A stretch of 64,000 nt of DNA from Novosphingobium album (ex Liu et al. 2023) (GTDB lineage: Bacteria; Pseudomonadota; Alphaproteobacteria; Sphingomonadales; Sphingomonadaceae): NCBI RefSeq assembly GCF_029076845.1, contig NZ_JARESE010000001.1, positions 1-64,000 of the forward strand. Reading direction: 5' to 3'. The position numbers were made by a program, and so were the translations under genes. Positions 20,941-29,604 of this stretch are shown piece by piece. A model generated the notes under the pieces. The model worked only from the letters and a program-made list of their open reading frames with translations. It had not been told where the DNA came from and searched no databases. Position 1 is the first letter of the stretch. Every line of letters starts with the position of its first letter.

Positions 20941-22128
20941 TTACCCGCCGCAGCCCGGCGCATTGGTGGCAAAAACGGCGGCTTCCACCGCGTCCGACGC
21001 AAGATCGACCGATTCCGAATTGCCCAGCATGGCAATCGTCACATCGCTGTCGGGATAATGCGCCAGCCAGGACTTGAAGCCGTCGATCCCGCCGCTGTGC
21101 CACAATCGCGGGCCTTGCGGCGTCCGCGTGATCACCAGCCCCATGCCGTATTCGGAATCGAGATTGCGCCGCCAGTCCTCGGGCATTCCCTGCTTCACCG
21201 TGCGCCCATCGGCCAGCAGGCCCGGCCGCGTCATCAGCGCCAGCGCCCCGGCGTCGATCACCCGGCCGGCATAGAGCGCCTCGGTCCATTTCAGCAGGTC
21301 GCCGGCCGTGGTCCTGAGGCCGCCCGCCGCCCAGGTCATCGTCGGGCTGACCCAGTCGGCCGCGACATAGCCCGAAGGCACGCCCGCAACCTTGCGATAG
21401 CCACGCGCGCGGTGCGGCACGACTTCGGCCGGATGATCGAGCGCGGTGTGCTCCAGCCCGGCCGGACGCAGCAGGCGCGCGTCGAACACGTCCTGCAGCG
21501 GCTGGCCGGTCACGCGCTCCGCAACGATGCCCAGCAGGACATAGTTCGAATTGCTATAGGCCCAGCGCGTGCCCGGCGCGAAATCCAGCGGCGGGCGCAG
21601 ATGGACGATCCACGCCAGCATTTCGGCCGGGGTGCGATGCACCGCCTTGGTCTTCAGCCCTTGCGCGTCATCGGTGAAATTGTGCACGCCGGCGGTCTGC
21701 ACCAGCAACTGGTACAGCGTGATCCGCCGGGCCCTGGGCATCTCGGGGACATAGCGCGACAGCGGATCGTCAAGCCCGATCCGCCCTTCGCGCGCCAGCG
21801 ACAGGATCGCGGCGGCGGTGAACTGCTTGGTGACGGAAGCGAGCGCAAACACGGTCTCGGGCGTCACCGGCACCCCGTCCTCGATATTGGCCAGGCCATA
21901 ACCGCGCTCGAACAGGGTACGGCCTCCGCGCGACACCGCGATCATCACGCCCGGCGTGCCGCGATCCATCATGCCGCGCGCGGCCAGGTCGATCGCCCGC
22001 TCCGCCGCCGGGCACAAGCGGGTCGGCGCGGGAGGGGCCGCGCGCGCCGCCGAGCCGAACATACCGGCCAGCGTCCCGGCCAGCACGCCCGCCAGCACGG
22101 TTACGAGCAGCGGGAGCGGCCGGCGCAT
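20941..22128 (-). CDS. Serine hydrolase of the beta-lactamase/DD-peptidase (class C-like) family
   Basis: The 395-residue protein has an N-terminal hydrophobic export segment (residues 4-30). It carries the three active-site motifs of this superfamily: S98-V-T-K101 in ALASVTKQF, Y-S-N in RWAYSNSNY, and HSGG in LWHSGGIDGF replacing KTG. The HSGG third box is typical of esterase/aminopeptidase-like members rather than true AmpC enzymes, so hydrolysis of esters or D-amino-acid peptides is more likely than resistance. The ATG at 22128 begins 8 bp after the Rrf2 regulator stop, so the two form an operon. Confidence 0.85.
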   Translation of the reverse strand: MRRPLPLLVTVLAGVLAGTLAGMFGSAARAAPPAPTRLCPAAERAIDLAARGMMDRGTPGVMIAVSRGGRTLFERGYGLANIEDGVPVTPETVFALASVTKQFTAAAILSLAREGRIGLDDPLSRYVPEMPRARRITLYQLLVQTAGVHNFTDDAQGLKTKAVHRTPAEMLAWIVHLRPPLDFAPGTRWAYSNSNYVLLGIVAERVTGQPLQDVFDARLLRPAGLEHTALDHPAEVVPHRARGYRKVAGVPSGYVAADWVSPTMTWAAGGLRTTAGDLLKWTEALYAGRVIDAGALALMTRPGLLADGRTVKQGMPEDWRRNLDSEYGMGLVITRTPQGPRLWHSGGIDGFKSWLAHYPDSDVTIAMLGNSESVDLASDAVEAAVFATNAPGCGG

Positions 22129-22136
22129 CGCCCGGC

Positions 22137-22580
22137 TCAGGCTTCCAGTTCGTCTTCGAACGGGGGTTCGGTGACGATGGGATCGGCCAGCGTCATCCGG
22201 TCGAGCATCGCCGCCATCTCGTCGCGCAGCGTCAGCATCAGGCCGCGCAGCCGGCATTCGGCTTCGGGCAGGCAATTGGTGCAGGTCTCATGCGCGTTGC
22301 GGCTGGCGCAAGGCACCAGCGCCAGGCTGCCCCGGGTGATGCGGATGATGTCGCCATAGCGGATGTCGACTGGCGGCAGCGCCAGTTCATAGCCGCCCGA
22401 CCGCCCCCGGTGCGAGGCGACGATCCCCTCGCGCACCAGTTCGGAAAGGATGACGGTCAGGAATTTGCGCGGAATGTTCTGCGCGCTGGCGATCTGGTCC
22501 AGCCGGATCGAACCCTTCTGGTAATGGTCGGCCAGTTCCTGCAAGGCGCGGATGGTATATCGGGTCTTCTGCGAAAGCAT
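22137..22580 (-). CDS. Rrf2 family transcriptional regulator with four-cysteine motif
   Basis: The 147-residue protein has the Rrf2 winged helix (TRYTIRALQELADHY, then IPRKFLTVILSELVREGIV and GRSGGYELA). Its second half carries C91-x8-C100-x2-C103-x5-C109. Rrf2 members with conserved cysteines (IscR, NsrR, RirA) bind an Fe-S cluster. The four-cysteine pattern here resembles a proteobacterial group I associate with sulfur-assimilation genes, but I cannot confirm that by search. It is divergent from katG across a 245-bp region containing a perfect dyad (22718-22734), and is followed by the serine hydrolase gene. Autoregulation and control of katG or the YezD/TonB unit are plausible. Confidence 0.85.
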   Translation of the reverse strand: MLSQKTRYTIRALQELADHYQKGSIRLDQIASAQNIPRKFLTVILSELVREGIVASHRGRSGGYELALPPVDIRYGDIIRITRGSLALVPCASRNAHETCTNCLPEAECRLRGLMLTLRDEMAAMLDRMTLADPIVTEPPFEDELEA

Positions 22581-22717
22581 GTGCGAACACTCAGCGCCGT
22601 TCGTGCGAAAAAGTCAACTTACCGGCTAGAGTCTGACCTGGGGATGAGCGCGGTTATGCCCAGCCATCAATGCCGGGCCGGCATGAATCGCGCCTGAGCC
22701 GATTACTTTTACAGACT

Positions 22718-22734
22718 GATCGGCATTTCCGATC
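22718..22734. promoter_or_regulatory. Dyad between rrf2 and katG
   Basis: A perfect 6-bp inverted repeat GATCGG-N5-CCGATC lies in the divergent intergenic region, 138 bp before the rrf2 start and 92 bp before katG. It is flanked by ACT and, two bases further out, AGT. It is a candidate operator for the Rrf2 regulator or an oxidative-stress regulator. Confidence 0.4.
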
Positions 22735-22789
22735 TCAGTCAACGAATCGATCTATTTTCCCCATTTCTGGCGCAGGTCTATCCCAAGGC

Positions 22790-22809
22790 CCTCACGATAT
22801 AACGTGAGG
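22790..22809 (+). promoter_or_regulatory. 5'-UTR stem-loop before katG
   Basis: A perfect 7-bp stem (CCTCACG / CGTGAGG) closes an ATATAA loop just 1-2 bases before the AAGGAGAGGG ribosome binding site of katG. In mRNA it could influence initiation or stability. As DNA it could be a regulator site. Confidence 0.4.
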
Positions 22810-22825
22810 CCAAGGAGAGGGTGAA

Positions 22826-25042
22826 ATGCGCAAGACTTCCACATCCGTGCTGGCCGTGCTCGCGGCCACGATGAGTCCCGCGTTGATCGCGGCGCCGGCC
22901 CATGCCGAGGAAACGGCCATGTCGAATACCGACTGGTGGCCCAGCCGGCTGGACCTGAGCCCGCTGCGCCAGCGCGATCCGGGGGCCAATCCCTATGGCG
23001 CCGATTTCGACTATGCCGCCGAATTCGCCACGCTCGATCTCGCGGCGGTGAAGCGGGACATCAACGCCGTCCTCACCACCTCGCAGCCGTGGTGGCCGGC
23101 CGACTATGGCAATTACGGCCCCTTCTTCATCCGCATGGCCTGGCACAGCGCCGGCACTTATCGCGTGGGAGACGGGCGCGGCGGCGCGGGCGGCGGCGAG
23201 CAACGCTTCGAGCCGCTCAATTCCTGGCCCGACAATGTCAGCCTCGACAAGGCGCGCCGGCTGGTCTGGCCGGTCAAGCAGAAATACGGCCGCAAGCTCT
23301 CCTGGGGCGACCTGATGGTGCTGACCGGCAATGTCGCGCTGGAGAACATGGGCTTCAAGACGCTGGGCTTCGCCGGCGGGCGCGTCGATTCGTGGGAGCC
23401 GGACCTGGTGTTCTGGGGGCCGGAGAAGAAGTGGCTTGCCGATGAGCGGCGCGATGGCAAGGGCGGCCTCAAGGGCCCGCTCGCCGCGACGCAGATGGGG
23501 CTGATCTACGTCAATCCCGAAGGCCCCAACGGCAAGCCCGATCCGATCGCGGCGGCCGCCGACATCCGCCTGGCCTTCGGCAACATGGCGATGACCGACG
23601 AGGAAACCGTGGCGCTGATCGCCGGCGGCCACACGTTCGGCAAGGCGCATGGCGCGCACAAGCCCGACGAATGCGTCGGCGCCGATCCCTCGGCGGCGGC
23701 GATCGAACAGCAGGGCCTGGGCTGGGCGAACACATGCGGCAAGGGCCATTCGGAAGATACCGTGACGAGCGGGCTGGAAGGCGCCTGGTCGGCCAATCCG
23801 ATCGCCTTCACCACGCAATACCTCGACAACCTGTTCGGTTTCGACTGGGTGCAGACCCGCAGCCCGGCGGGCGCGGTGCAATGGGTGCCCAGCGATGCCG
23901 CCGCCGCCGCGCTGGTGCCCGACGCGCACGTGAAGGACAGGCGCCACGCGCCGATCATGTTCACCACCGACCTCGCGCTCAAGCAGGACCCCGGCTTCCG
24001 CGCCATCGCCATGCGCTTCCATGACGATCCCAGGCAATTCGCCGATGCCTTCGCCCGCGCCTGGTTCAAGCTGACCCATCGCGACATGGGGCCGAGCGCG
24101 CGCTATCTCGGCGGCGAGGTGCCCAAGGAAGCCTTCTCGTGGCAAGACCCGCTGCCCAAGGCCGATTACGCCGTGATCGACGCGGCCGACGCGGCCCAGC
24201 TCAAGGCGAAGATCCTGGCCAGCGGGCTCACCGGGCCCGAACTGGTCAAGGCGGCCTGGGCCTCGGCCTCCACTTTCCGGGGCACCGACATGCGTGGCGG
24301 AGCCAACGGCGCGCGCGTCCGGCTGGCGCCGGCGAAGGACTGGGCGGTGAACGATCCGGCGGAACTGGCCAAAGTGCTGGGCGCGCTCGACAAGGTGCGG
24401 CAGGATTTCAACCGTTCGGCCAAGGGGGGCAAGCAGGTCTCGCTCGCCGACCTGATCGTGCTGGGCGGCAACGCGGCGGTCGAGCAGGCGGCGCGGAAAG
24501 CCGGCCAGGACGCCGCCGTGCCATTCACGCCGGGCCGGGTCGACGCCACGCAGGCGCAGACCGATGCCGCTTCCTACGAATACCTGCGCCCGCGCGCCGA
24601 CGGCTTTCGCAACTACTACGGCGCCGATGCCGGCGCCTCCCCGGCCGAAATGCTCGTGGACAAGGCCAACATGCTGGAACTGACCGTGCCGGAAATGACC
24701 GTTCTGGTCGGCGGTATGCGCGCGCTGGACGCCAATGCCGGGCATTCCTCCAGCGGCGTTCTCACCACCCGCCCCGGCACGCTGAGCAACGACTTCTTCG
24801 TCAACCTGCTCGACATGTCGACGCAGTGGTCGAAGTCGGCCGGGACGCCGGGGCTTTATGAAGGCCACGATCGCGCCAGCGGCAAGCTGAAGTGGACGGC
24901 AACGCCGGTCGATCTGGTGTTCGGATCGAATTCGGAACTGCGCGCCGTGTCCGAAGCCTATGCCTCGAACGACGCGCGCGAGATGTTCGTCAAGGATTTC
25001 GTCGCGGCCTGGACGAAAGTGATGAACCTGGACCGCTTCTGA
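22826..25042 (+). CDS. katG: Catalase-peroxidase with signal peptide
   Basis: The 738-residue heme enzyme removes H2O2 by catalase and peroxidase chemistry. The distal triad is R103, W106, H107 (RMAWHSAG). The Met-Tyr-Trp cross-link partners are W106, Y228 (GLIYVNPEG) and M254, and the proximal heme ligand is H269 ([11 protein letters not shown]). All key residues are kept. Unusually it begins with a signal-peptide-like segment (residues 1-27, ending APAHA), so it is probably periplasmic. AAGGAGAGGG immediately upstream fixes the ATG at 22826. The gene is divergent from the Rrf2 regulator and convergent with bamD. Confidence 0.95.
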   Translation: MRKTSTSVLAVLAATMSPALIAAPAHAEETAMSNTDWWPSRLDLSPLRQRDPGANPYGADFDYAAEFATLDLAAVKRDINAVLTTSQPWWPADYGNYGPFFIRMAWHSAGTYRVGDGRGGAGGGEQRFEPLNSWPDNVSLDKARRLVWPVKQKYGRKLSWGDLMVLTGNVALENMGFKTLGFAGGRVDSWEPDLVFWGPEKKWLADERRDGKGGLKGPLAATQMGLIYVNPEGPNGKPDPIAAAADIRLAFGNMAMTDEETVALIAGGHTFGKAHGAHKPDECVGADPSAAAIEQQGLGWANTCGKGHSEDTVTSGLEGAWSANPIAFTTQYLDNLFGFDWVQTRSPAGAVQWVPSDAAAAALVPDAHVKDRRHAPIMFTTDLALKQDPGFRAIAMRFHDDPRQFADAFARAWFKLTHRDMGPSARYLGGEVPKEAFSWQDPLPKADYAVIDAADAAQLKAKILASGLTGPELVKAAWASASTFRGTDMRGGANGARVRLAPAKDWAVNDPAELAKVLGALDKVRQDFNRSAKGGKQVSLADLIVLGGNAAVEQAARKAGQDAAVPFTPGRVDATQAQTDAASYEYLRPRADGFRNYYGADAGASPAEMLVDKANMLELTVPEMTVLVGGMRALDANAGHSSSGVLTTRPGTLSNDFFVNLLDMSTQWSKSAGTPGLYEGHDRASGKLKWTATPVDLVFGSNSELRAVSEAYASNDAREMFVKDFVAAWTKVMNLDRF

Positions 25043-25128
25043 CGCAGCCGGACCCGGGGGGGGCGCGCGTCATGCCGCCGCCTTCGGGGCCGCTTTCCGG
25101 CAGGGGTCGCACCAGCCCCGCCCCGGAT

Positions 25129-25145
25129 GGCGCCCGGACGGCGCC
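25129..25145 (-). terminator. Hairpin between katG and bamD
   Basis: Two GGCGCC hexamers separated by CGGAC can form a 6-bp stem directly after the bamD stop, between convergent katG and bamD. There is no U-run, so it may be a weak or factor-dependent terminator. Confidence 0.35.
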
Positions 25146-25147
25146 GG

Positions 25148-25945
25148 TCAGCTCGCGGTGGTTTGCGGCGCGTGCTTTTCCATCAGCTCATAGGCGCGGC
25201 GATACCACTTGCTGTCGGGATAGTTGGCCCGCAGCACCGCCGCCGATTTCTGCGCCTCTTCGGGAATGCCCAGCGACAGGTAGCTTTCGACCAGCCGGAA
25301 GAGCGCCTCGGGCGCGTGGCTGGTGGTCTGGAAGTCGTCCACCACATTGCGGAACCGCAATGTCGCGGCCAGCCACTTGCCGCTGCGCTCGTAATAGCGG
25401 CCGATGGTCATTTCCTTGCCGGCCAGGTGATCGTCCACCAGGTCGAGCTTGAGCTTGGCATCCGAGGCATACGTCGTGCCCGGATAGCGGCGCATGACTT
25501 CGGTCAGCGCCTGCTTGGCCTGCAGCGTGATCTTCTGGTCGCGCGTCACGTCGCTGATCTGCTCGTAATAGCATACCGCGATCAGGTAATAGGCGTAGGG
25601 CGCGTCCTTGTTGCCGGGGTGGATCGAAAGGAAGCGCTGCGCCGCCTGCGTCGCCTTGGTATAATCGCGCGCGGCGTAATAGCTGAACGCGCTCATCAAC
25701 TGGGCGCGGCGGGCCCAGGGCGAATAGGGATGCTGGCGTTCCACCTCGTCGAACAGCGCGGCGGCCTGCTTGGTCTGCCCGCGGTCCAGACGGTCCTTCG
25801 CCGCCATGTAGAGCGTATCGACATCCCGCGCGACATAGGCGGTGTCCTTGTTGGCGCCGCCCTTTCCGGCGCAGCCGGCGGTCAGCACGATTGCCCCGGT
25901 GGCGGCGGCAAGCAGGGCGGTTTTCAGTCGCGAGTGTTCGAACAT
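25148..25945 (-). CDS. bamD: Outer membrane protein assembly factor BamD (ComL)
   Basis: The 265-residue lipoprotein is part of the BAM complex that inserts beta-barrel proteins into the outer membrane. The signal peptide ends in a lipobox LTAGC with Cys25. The mature part is built of TPR-like helices (DRGQTKQAAALFDEVERQHP, DYTKATQAAQRFLSIHPGNK, PEEAQKSAAVLRANYPDSKW), the normal BamD layout. The ATG at 25945 gives the lipoprotein signal; the open frame continues upstream without support. It is usually adjacent to recN in alphaproteobacteria; here a 7.2-kb block separates them. Confidence 0.93.
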   Translation of the reverse strand: MFEHSRLKTALLAAATGAIVLTAGCAGKGGANKDTAYVARDVDTLYMAAKDRLDRGQTKQAAALFDEVERQHPYSPWARRAQLMSAFSYYAARDYTKATQAAQRFLSIHPGNKDAPYAYYLIAVCYYEQISDVTRDQKITLQAKQALTEVMRRYPGTTYASDAKLKLDLVDDHLAGKEMTIGRYYERSGKWLAATLRFRNVVDDFQTTSHAPEALFRLVESYLSLGIPEEAQKSAAVLRANYPDSKWYRRAYELMEKHAPQTTAS

Positions 25946-26035
25946 GGCGGGTCTATAGCCAGCGCGCGCCTGAACGCCAAGTGAAGTTGCGGGCGATCGC
26001 GCGGGCACGTCACTGTACGCTTGCACAGGGCCACG

Positions 26036-26058
26036 GAACATGGAACACATGTTCAAAC
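26036..26058. promoter_or_regulatory. Operator upstream of molybdopterin oxidoreductase gene
   Basis: A perfect 7-bp inverted repeat (GAACATG-N5-CATGTTC, 26036-26054) overlaps a second arrangement, GAACA-N2-TGTTC, at 26043-26054. The 16-bp string at 26043-26058 matches 13 of 16 positions of a string in front of the first dioxygenase gene (32781-32796), in the same orientation relative to the gene. It is a likely TetR-type operator. Confidence 0.5.
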
Positions 26059-26089
26059 AACACGAACCACAAGACACGCCGGGAGAGCC

Positions 26090-28144
26090 ATGGCCACGCA
26101 ACCGATCGAGACCAAACGCACGTACTGCAAGATCTGCACGACGCAGTGCGGCATCGTGGTCGAGCTGCAAGGCGAGACCGTGCTCAAGGTCCGTGGCGAC
26201 AAGACCCACCCGCTGACCAAGGGCTATACGTGCCCCAAGGGCCGCTCGGTGGGGGAAAACCACCACCATCCCGACGCGATCTCGCACCCGATGATGCGCC
26301 AGGACGGCGCGCTGGCCGTCGTATCGTGGGAAGAAGCGCTTGACGATATCGCCGCGCGGCTCGGCAAGGTGCTGGCCGAGCACGGACCGGGCGCCATCGG
26401 CGTGTTCTTCGGCAGCGGGCTGGGCATGGATTCATCGGGCTTCCGCATGGCCGAGGCGTTTCACAATGCGCTGGGCCAGAATGCGCAAGGGGGCGCGCCG
26501 AAATTCTCGCCGCTGACGATCGACGGTACCGCCAAGGTGCTGGTCTCCAGCACGGTCGGCGGCTTTCCGGGGCTCAATCCCAAGACCGACTACGACAATG
26601 TCGAGATGCTGCTCTATGTCGGCACCAACCCGATGGTCAGCCACGGCCACAACACCGGCATGTACAATCCCGCCGGGCCGCTGCGCGCCGCCGCCGCGCG
26701 CGGGCGGGTGTGGACGATCGACCCGCTGTTCACCGAAACCGCGAAGTTTTCCACGCGCCACATCGCGCCGCTGCCCGGCAAGGATTACGCCATCCTCGCC
26801 TGGCTGACGCGCGAGGTGATCGACGCGGGCCTGCCCGATCTGCCGCAGCCGGTGCAGGGCCTGGAAACGCTGCGCGCCGCGCTGGAGCCGTTCACCCGCG
26901 CCAGGGCGGCGGCGATCGCCAGCGTCAGCGAGGAAGACCTGGCCGATCTGCTCGCCGATATCCGCAAGGCCGACAAGCTGGTGGTGGAAACGGGCACCGG
27001 CGTGACCATGTCGAACAGCGCCAACCTGACGCACTGGTTCTCGTGGACGCTGATGATCCTGACCGGCGCGATGAACCGCAAGGGCGGCGCCTGGTTCCAC
27101 CCCGGCTTCCTCACCTGCTTCGATTCGTTCGAGCTGCCGGTGCTGGACAATCCATTCACGCCCGGCCCGCCGACGATGCCCGAAGTCTCCGGCCTGATCG
27201 GAGACTGGCCCTGCGCCGCGCTGCCGGGCGAGATCGCGGCGGGCAATATCCGCGCCATGGTCAATTTCGGCGGCAGCCTGCTGCGCTCGTTCCCCGATGC
27301 CAACCGGCTCGCCCCCGCGCTCGAACAGCTCGACACGCTCGTCACCTTCGAAGTGGTGGAGAACGAGACGACCGCGCTGTCGAGCCATGTCCTGCCGACC
27401 AAGGACCAGCTCGAACGCCCCGAAGTGGCGATGTGGGATACGCTGGGCTTCCGCGTGGCGATGCAGCATTCGCAAGCGGTGCTGCCCGCCACGGGTGAGC
27501 GGCGCGCTGGCTGGTGGGTGATCTCGCAACTCATGCGGCGCATGGGCATGGAAGTGCCCGCGCACGTGCCCGAAGACGATCGCCGCCAGGGCGCCGACGA
27601 GGCGATGCTCGCCGCCCATTTCGGCCCCGGCGCGCGCGCCACTTACGAGGAAGTGGCGGCCAAGAGCTATGTCGAAAAGCCGCTCGAATTCCCGGCGGCC
27701 TGGGTCGATACGCATATTGAGAAGATGGGCGGGTGGAAGCTGGCGCCCGACAACCTGATCGGTTTCCTGGCCGAAGTGCTGGCGCAGGATGAAGCCGCAC
27801 TGGGCCAGCCGCGCCCGCTGTGCTTCATCTCGCGCCGCCAGCGCCGCAAGCTCAACGCCTCGCTCGATTTCCTCGGCGCGCCGGCCGACATCATCCTCAA
27901 TCCCGCCGATGCCGGGCGCCATGGCGTGGTCCACGGCGAGCCGGTGCGCGTGGAAACCGAACGCGGCACGATCACGCTGACCGCCAATGTCAGCGAGACG
28001 ATCCGCCCCGGCGTCGCCTCGATCCCGCATGGCCACGGCGTGGCCAACGTCAACCTGCTGACCGATGCCAGCAAGGTCGACGCGATGACCGGGATGGTGC
28101 TCTACACTGGGATTCCGATCGCGCTGGAGCCGGTCGGGGCCTGA
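26090..28144 (+). CDS. Molybdopterin-dependent oxidoreductase (DMSO reductase family)
   Basis: The 684-residue protein starts with a [4Fe-4S] motif C13-x2-C16-x3-C20-x27-C48 (TYCKICTTQC and GYTCPKG). Molybdopterin-binding domains (WEEALDDIAARLGKVL, IDPLFTETA, GTGVTMS) and a C-terminal dinucleotide-binding domain (RRQRRKLNASL, PADAGRHGVVHGEPVRV) follow. It has no Tat signal, so it is cytoplasmic. Family members include formate dehydrogenases, nitrate reductases and anaerobic hydroxylases or dehydrogenases; the substrate here is unknown. GGGAGAG precedes the ATG at 26090. It is followed by a P450 gene on the same strand and preceded by an operator-like palindrome, consistent with an inducible catabolic unit. 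Confidence 0.85.
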   Translation: MATQPIETKRTYCKICTTQCGIVVELQGETVLKVRGDKTHPLTKGYTCPKGRSVGENHHHPDAISHPMMRQDGALAVVSWEEALDDIAARLGKVLAEHGPGAIGVFFGSGLGMDSSGFRMAEAFHNALGQNAQGGAPKFSPLTIDGTAKVLVSSTVGGFPGLNPKTDYDNVEMLLYVGTNPMVSHGHNTGMYNPAGPLRAAAARGRVWTIDPLFTETAKFSTRHIAPLPGKDYAILAWLTREVIDAGLPDLPQPVQGLETLRAALEPFTRARAAAIASVSEEDLADLLADIRKADKLVVETGTGVTMSNSANLTHWFSWTLMILTGAMNRKGGAWFHPGFLTCFDSFELPVLDNPFTPGPPTMPEVSGLIGDWPCAALPGEIAAGNIRAMVNFGGSLLRSFPDANRLAPALEQLDTLVTFEVVENETTALSSHVLPTKDQLERPEVAMWDTLGFRVAMQHSQAVLPATGERRAGWWVISQLMRRMGMEVPAHVPEDDRRQGADEAMLAAHFGPGARATYEEVAAKSYVEKPLEFPAAWVDTHIEKMGGWKLAPDNLIGFLAEVLAQDEAALGQPRPLCFISRRQRRKLNASLDFLGAPADIILNPADAGRHGVVHGEPVRVETERGTITLTANVSETIRPGVASIPHGHGVANVNLLTDASKVDAMTGMVLYTGIPIALEPVGA

Positions 28145-28184
28145 CCCGGAACGCGCGATTGACGCGCTCTCACCCAGCCCTATA

Positions 28185-28201
28185 TGATACATACAGTATC
28201 A
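28185..28201. promoter_or_regulatory. Palindromic operator before the P450 gene
   Basis: The perfect 6-bp dyad TGATAC-N5-GTATCA sits in an AT-rich patch 21 bp upstream of the P450 ATG. Its shape fits a TetR-type operator. It differs in sequence from the GAACA-N2-TGTTC motif near the oxidoreductase and dioxygenase genes, which suggests a separate regulator or subsite. Confidence 0.45.
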
Positions 28202-28222
28202 CAAAAGGCTGGGGAGAAGGCC

Positions 28223-29536
28223 ATGAGCGACTACGAGACCGCCGACTTCTACACCGATGTCTCGCTGGTCGATGATCCGCACGCCTATTTCGACTTCCTG
28301 CGCGGCAAGGGCCCGGTAACGCGCCTGCCACACCGTAATGTCGTGGCCGTGACCGGCTATGAGGAAACGGTCCAGGTCATGCTGGATACCGAGCATTTCT
28401 CCAGCATCAACGCCGTGACCGGGCCAATCCCCGGCCTGCCCTTCGAGCCGGAGGGCGACGATATCACCGAGCAGCTCGAAGCGGCGCGCGCACGCATCGC
28501 CTTTGCCGACCAGGTCGTCACCGAAAGCGGCAAGCGCCATGCCGATCTGCGCTCGATCCTCGCATCGCTGTTCACCCCCAGCCGGCTGAAGGCGCTGGAG
28601 CCCAGCTTGCGCGAAACCTCCGATTCGCTGATCGACGAATTCGCCGCCAGCGGGCGGGTCGATCTCGTCGAGCAATATGGCGGGCCTTACGCCACATTGG
28701 TCATCGCCGATCTGCTGGGCGTGCCCGAGGACGGGCGCCAGCGCTTCCGCGAGATCCTGACCGGCACGGTTCCGGCCGAGATCGGCGCGACGCCCGAAGA
28801 CATGATGAAGAACCCGCTGGTCGATGTCGGCAAGGATCTGTTTCAGTATATCGCCAAGCGGCGGATGATGAACAGCGCGCCGGTCCGCCTCGTGCGAGGG
28901 CTGGTGGGGGCCGAAGCGCAGGAGGATATCCTGACCGAGCTGGCGCTGGCCCGTTATCCCGACGGAGCGAAGCCGACGCTGGTCGACCTTACCAGCCTGG
29001 CCGCCTTCCTGTTCGGCGCGGGGCAGGATACCACCAACCGGCTGCTGGCCAACGCCTTCAAGGTGATCGCCACGCGCCCCGACATCCAGGCCGAGCTGCG
29101 CGGCGATCCGCGGCGCATCCCCGCCTTCCTGGAGGAAGTGCTGCGCTATGACGGATCGGTAAAGAGCGGCGGGCGCGTCTGCCAGAAGACGGTGACGCTG
29201 GGCGGCGTGGAGATCAAGGCGGGCACGACCATCCTGCTGTCGCACATGGCCGCCAACCGCGACCCCAAGCGCTTCGAGAACCCCGGCGAATTCAACATGG
29301 ACCGGCCGCGCGCCAAGGAGCATGTCGCATTCGGACGCGGCGCGCATACCTGCATCGGCGCGCCGCTGGCCCGGCGCGAAGTGGCGGTGAGCATCGAGCG
29401 GCTGCTGGCGCGGATGGGCAATATCCGCCTGTCCGAAGCGCACCACGGCCCCGAGGGCCAGCGCCGGTTCGATTATGAGCCGACTTATATCCTGCGCGCG
29501 CTCAAGAGCCTGCATCTGGAATTCGATCCGGTGTGA
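28223..29536 (+). CDS. Cytochrome P450
   Basis: The 437-residue soluble bacterial P450 has the oxygen-binding I-helix motif GAGQDTT (residues 265-271), the K-helix E305-x-x-R308 in EEVLR, and the heme loop FGRGAHTCIGAPLAR with axial Cys377. It would hydroxylate a hydrophobic substrate using a separate ferredoxin system, which is not in the window. GGGAGAAGG precedes the ATG at 28223. It is 78 bp downstream of the molybdopterin enzyme, with its own palindrome between them. Similar P450s in sphingomonads act on terpenoid or steroid-like compounds, but that link is inference. Confidence 0.93.
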   Translation: MSDYETADFYTDVSLVDDPHAYFDFLRGKGPVTRLPHRNVVAVTGYEETVQVMLDTEHFSSINAVTGPIPGLPFEPEGDDITEQLEAARARIAFADQVVTESGKRHADLRSILASLFTPSRLKALEPSLRETSDSLIDEFAASGRVDLVEQYGGPYATLVIADLLGVPEDGRQRFREILTGTVPAEIGATPEDMMKNPLVDVGKDLFQYIAKRRMMNSAPVRLVRGLVGAEAQEDILTELALARYPDGAKPTLVDLTSLAAFLFGAGQDTTNRLLANAFKVIATRPDIQAELRGDPRRIPAFLEEVLRYDGSVKSGGRVCQKTVTLGGVEIKAGTTILLSHMAANRDPKRFENPGEFNMDRPRAKEHVAFGRGAHTCIGAPLARREVAVSIERLLARMGNIRLSEAHHGPEGQRRFDYEPTYILRALKSLHLEFDPV

Positions 29537-29545
29537 CCGGATATC

Positions 29546-29563
29546 TATCGGGAAATTCCGATA
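29546..29563. promoter_or_regulatory. ArsR operator 1
   Basis: A perfect dyad TATCGG-N6-CCGATA lies just upstream of the arsR -35 element. It shares the core ATCGG-N6-CCGAT with operator 2 located 39 bp downstream (start to start). Confidence 0.55.
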
Positions 29564-29568
29564 CGACC

Positions 29569-29597
29569 TTGACTGGGGCTATTTCCATCGGCTAATC
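29569..29597 (+). promoter_or_regulatory. Putative arsR promoter, near-leaderless
   Basis: TTGACT at 29569-29574 is a near-consensus -35. Seventeen bases later CTAATC (29592-29597) can serve as -10. The -10 lies in the spacer of operator 2, and a transcript would begin about 7 bases later, at or next to the arsR ATG (29605), giving an mRNA with almost no leader. No Shine-Dalgarno sequence is seen. Confidence 0.45.
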
Positions 29598-29604
29598 CCG
29601 ATGG
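29585..29604. promoter_or_regulatory. ArsR operator 2
   Basis: A perfect 7-bp dyad CCATCGG-N6-CCGATGG ends one base before the arsR start codon and covers the likely -10. Binding here would block transcription of the whole ars operon. Confidence 0.6.

Noticed and set aside
20941-22128. AmpC-type beta-lactamase
   Set aside because: The third active-site box is HSGG instead of KTG, which favours the broader serine hydrolase/esterase group.
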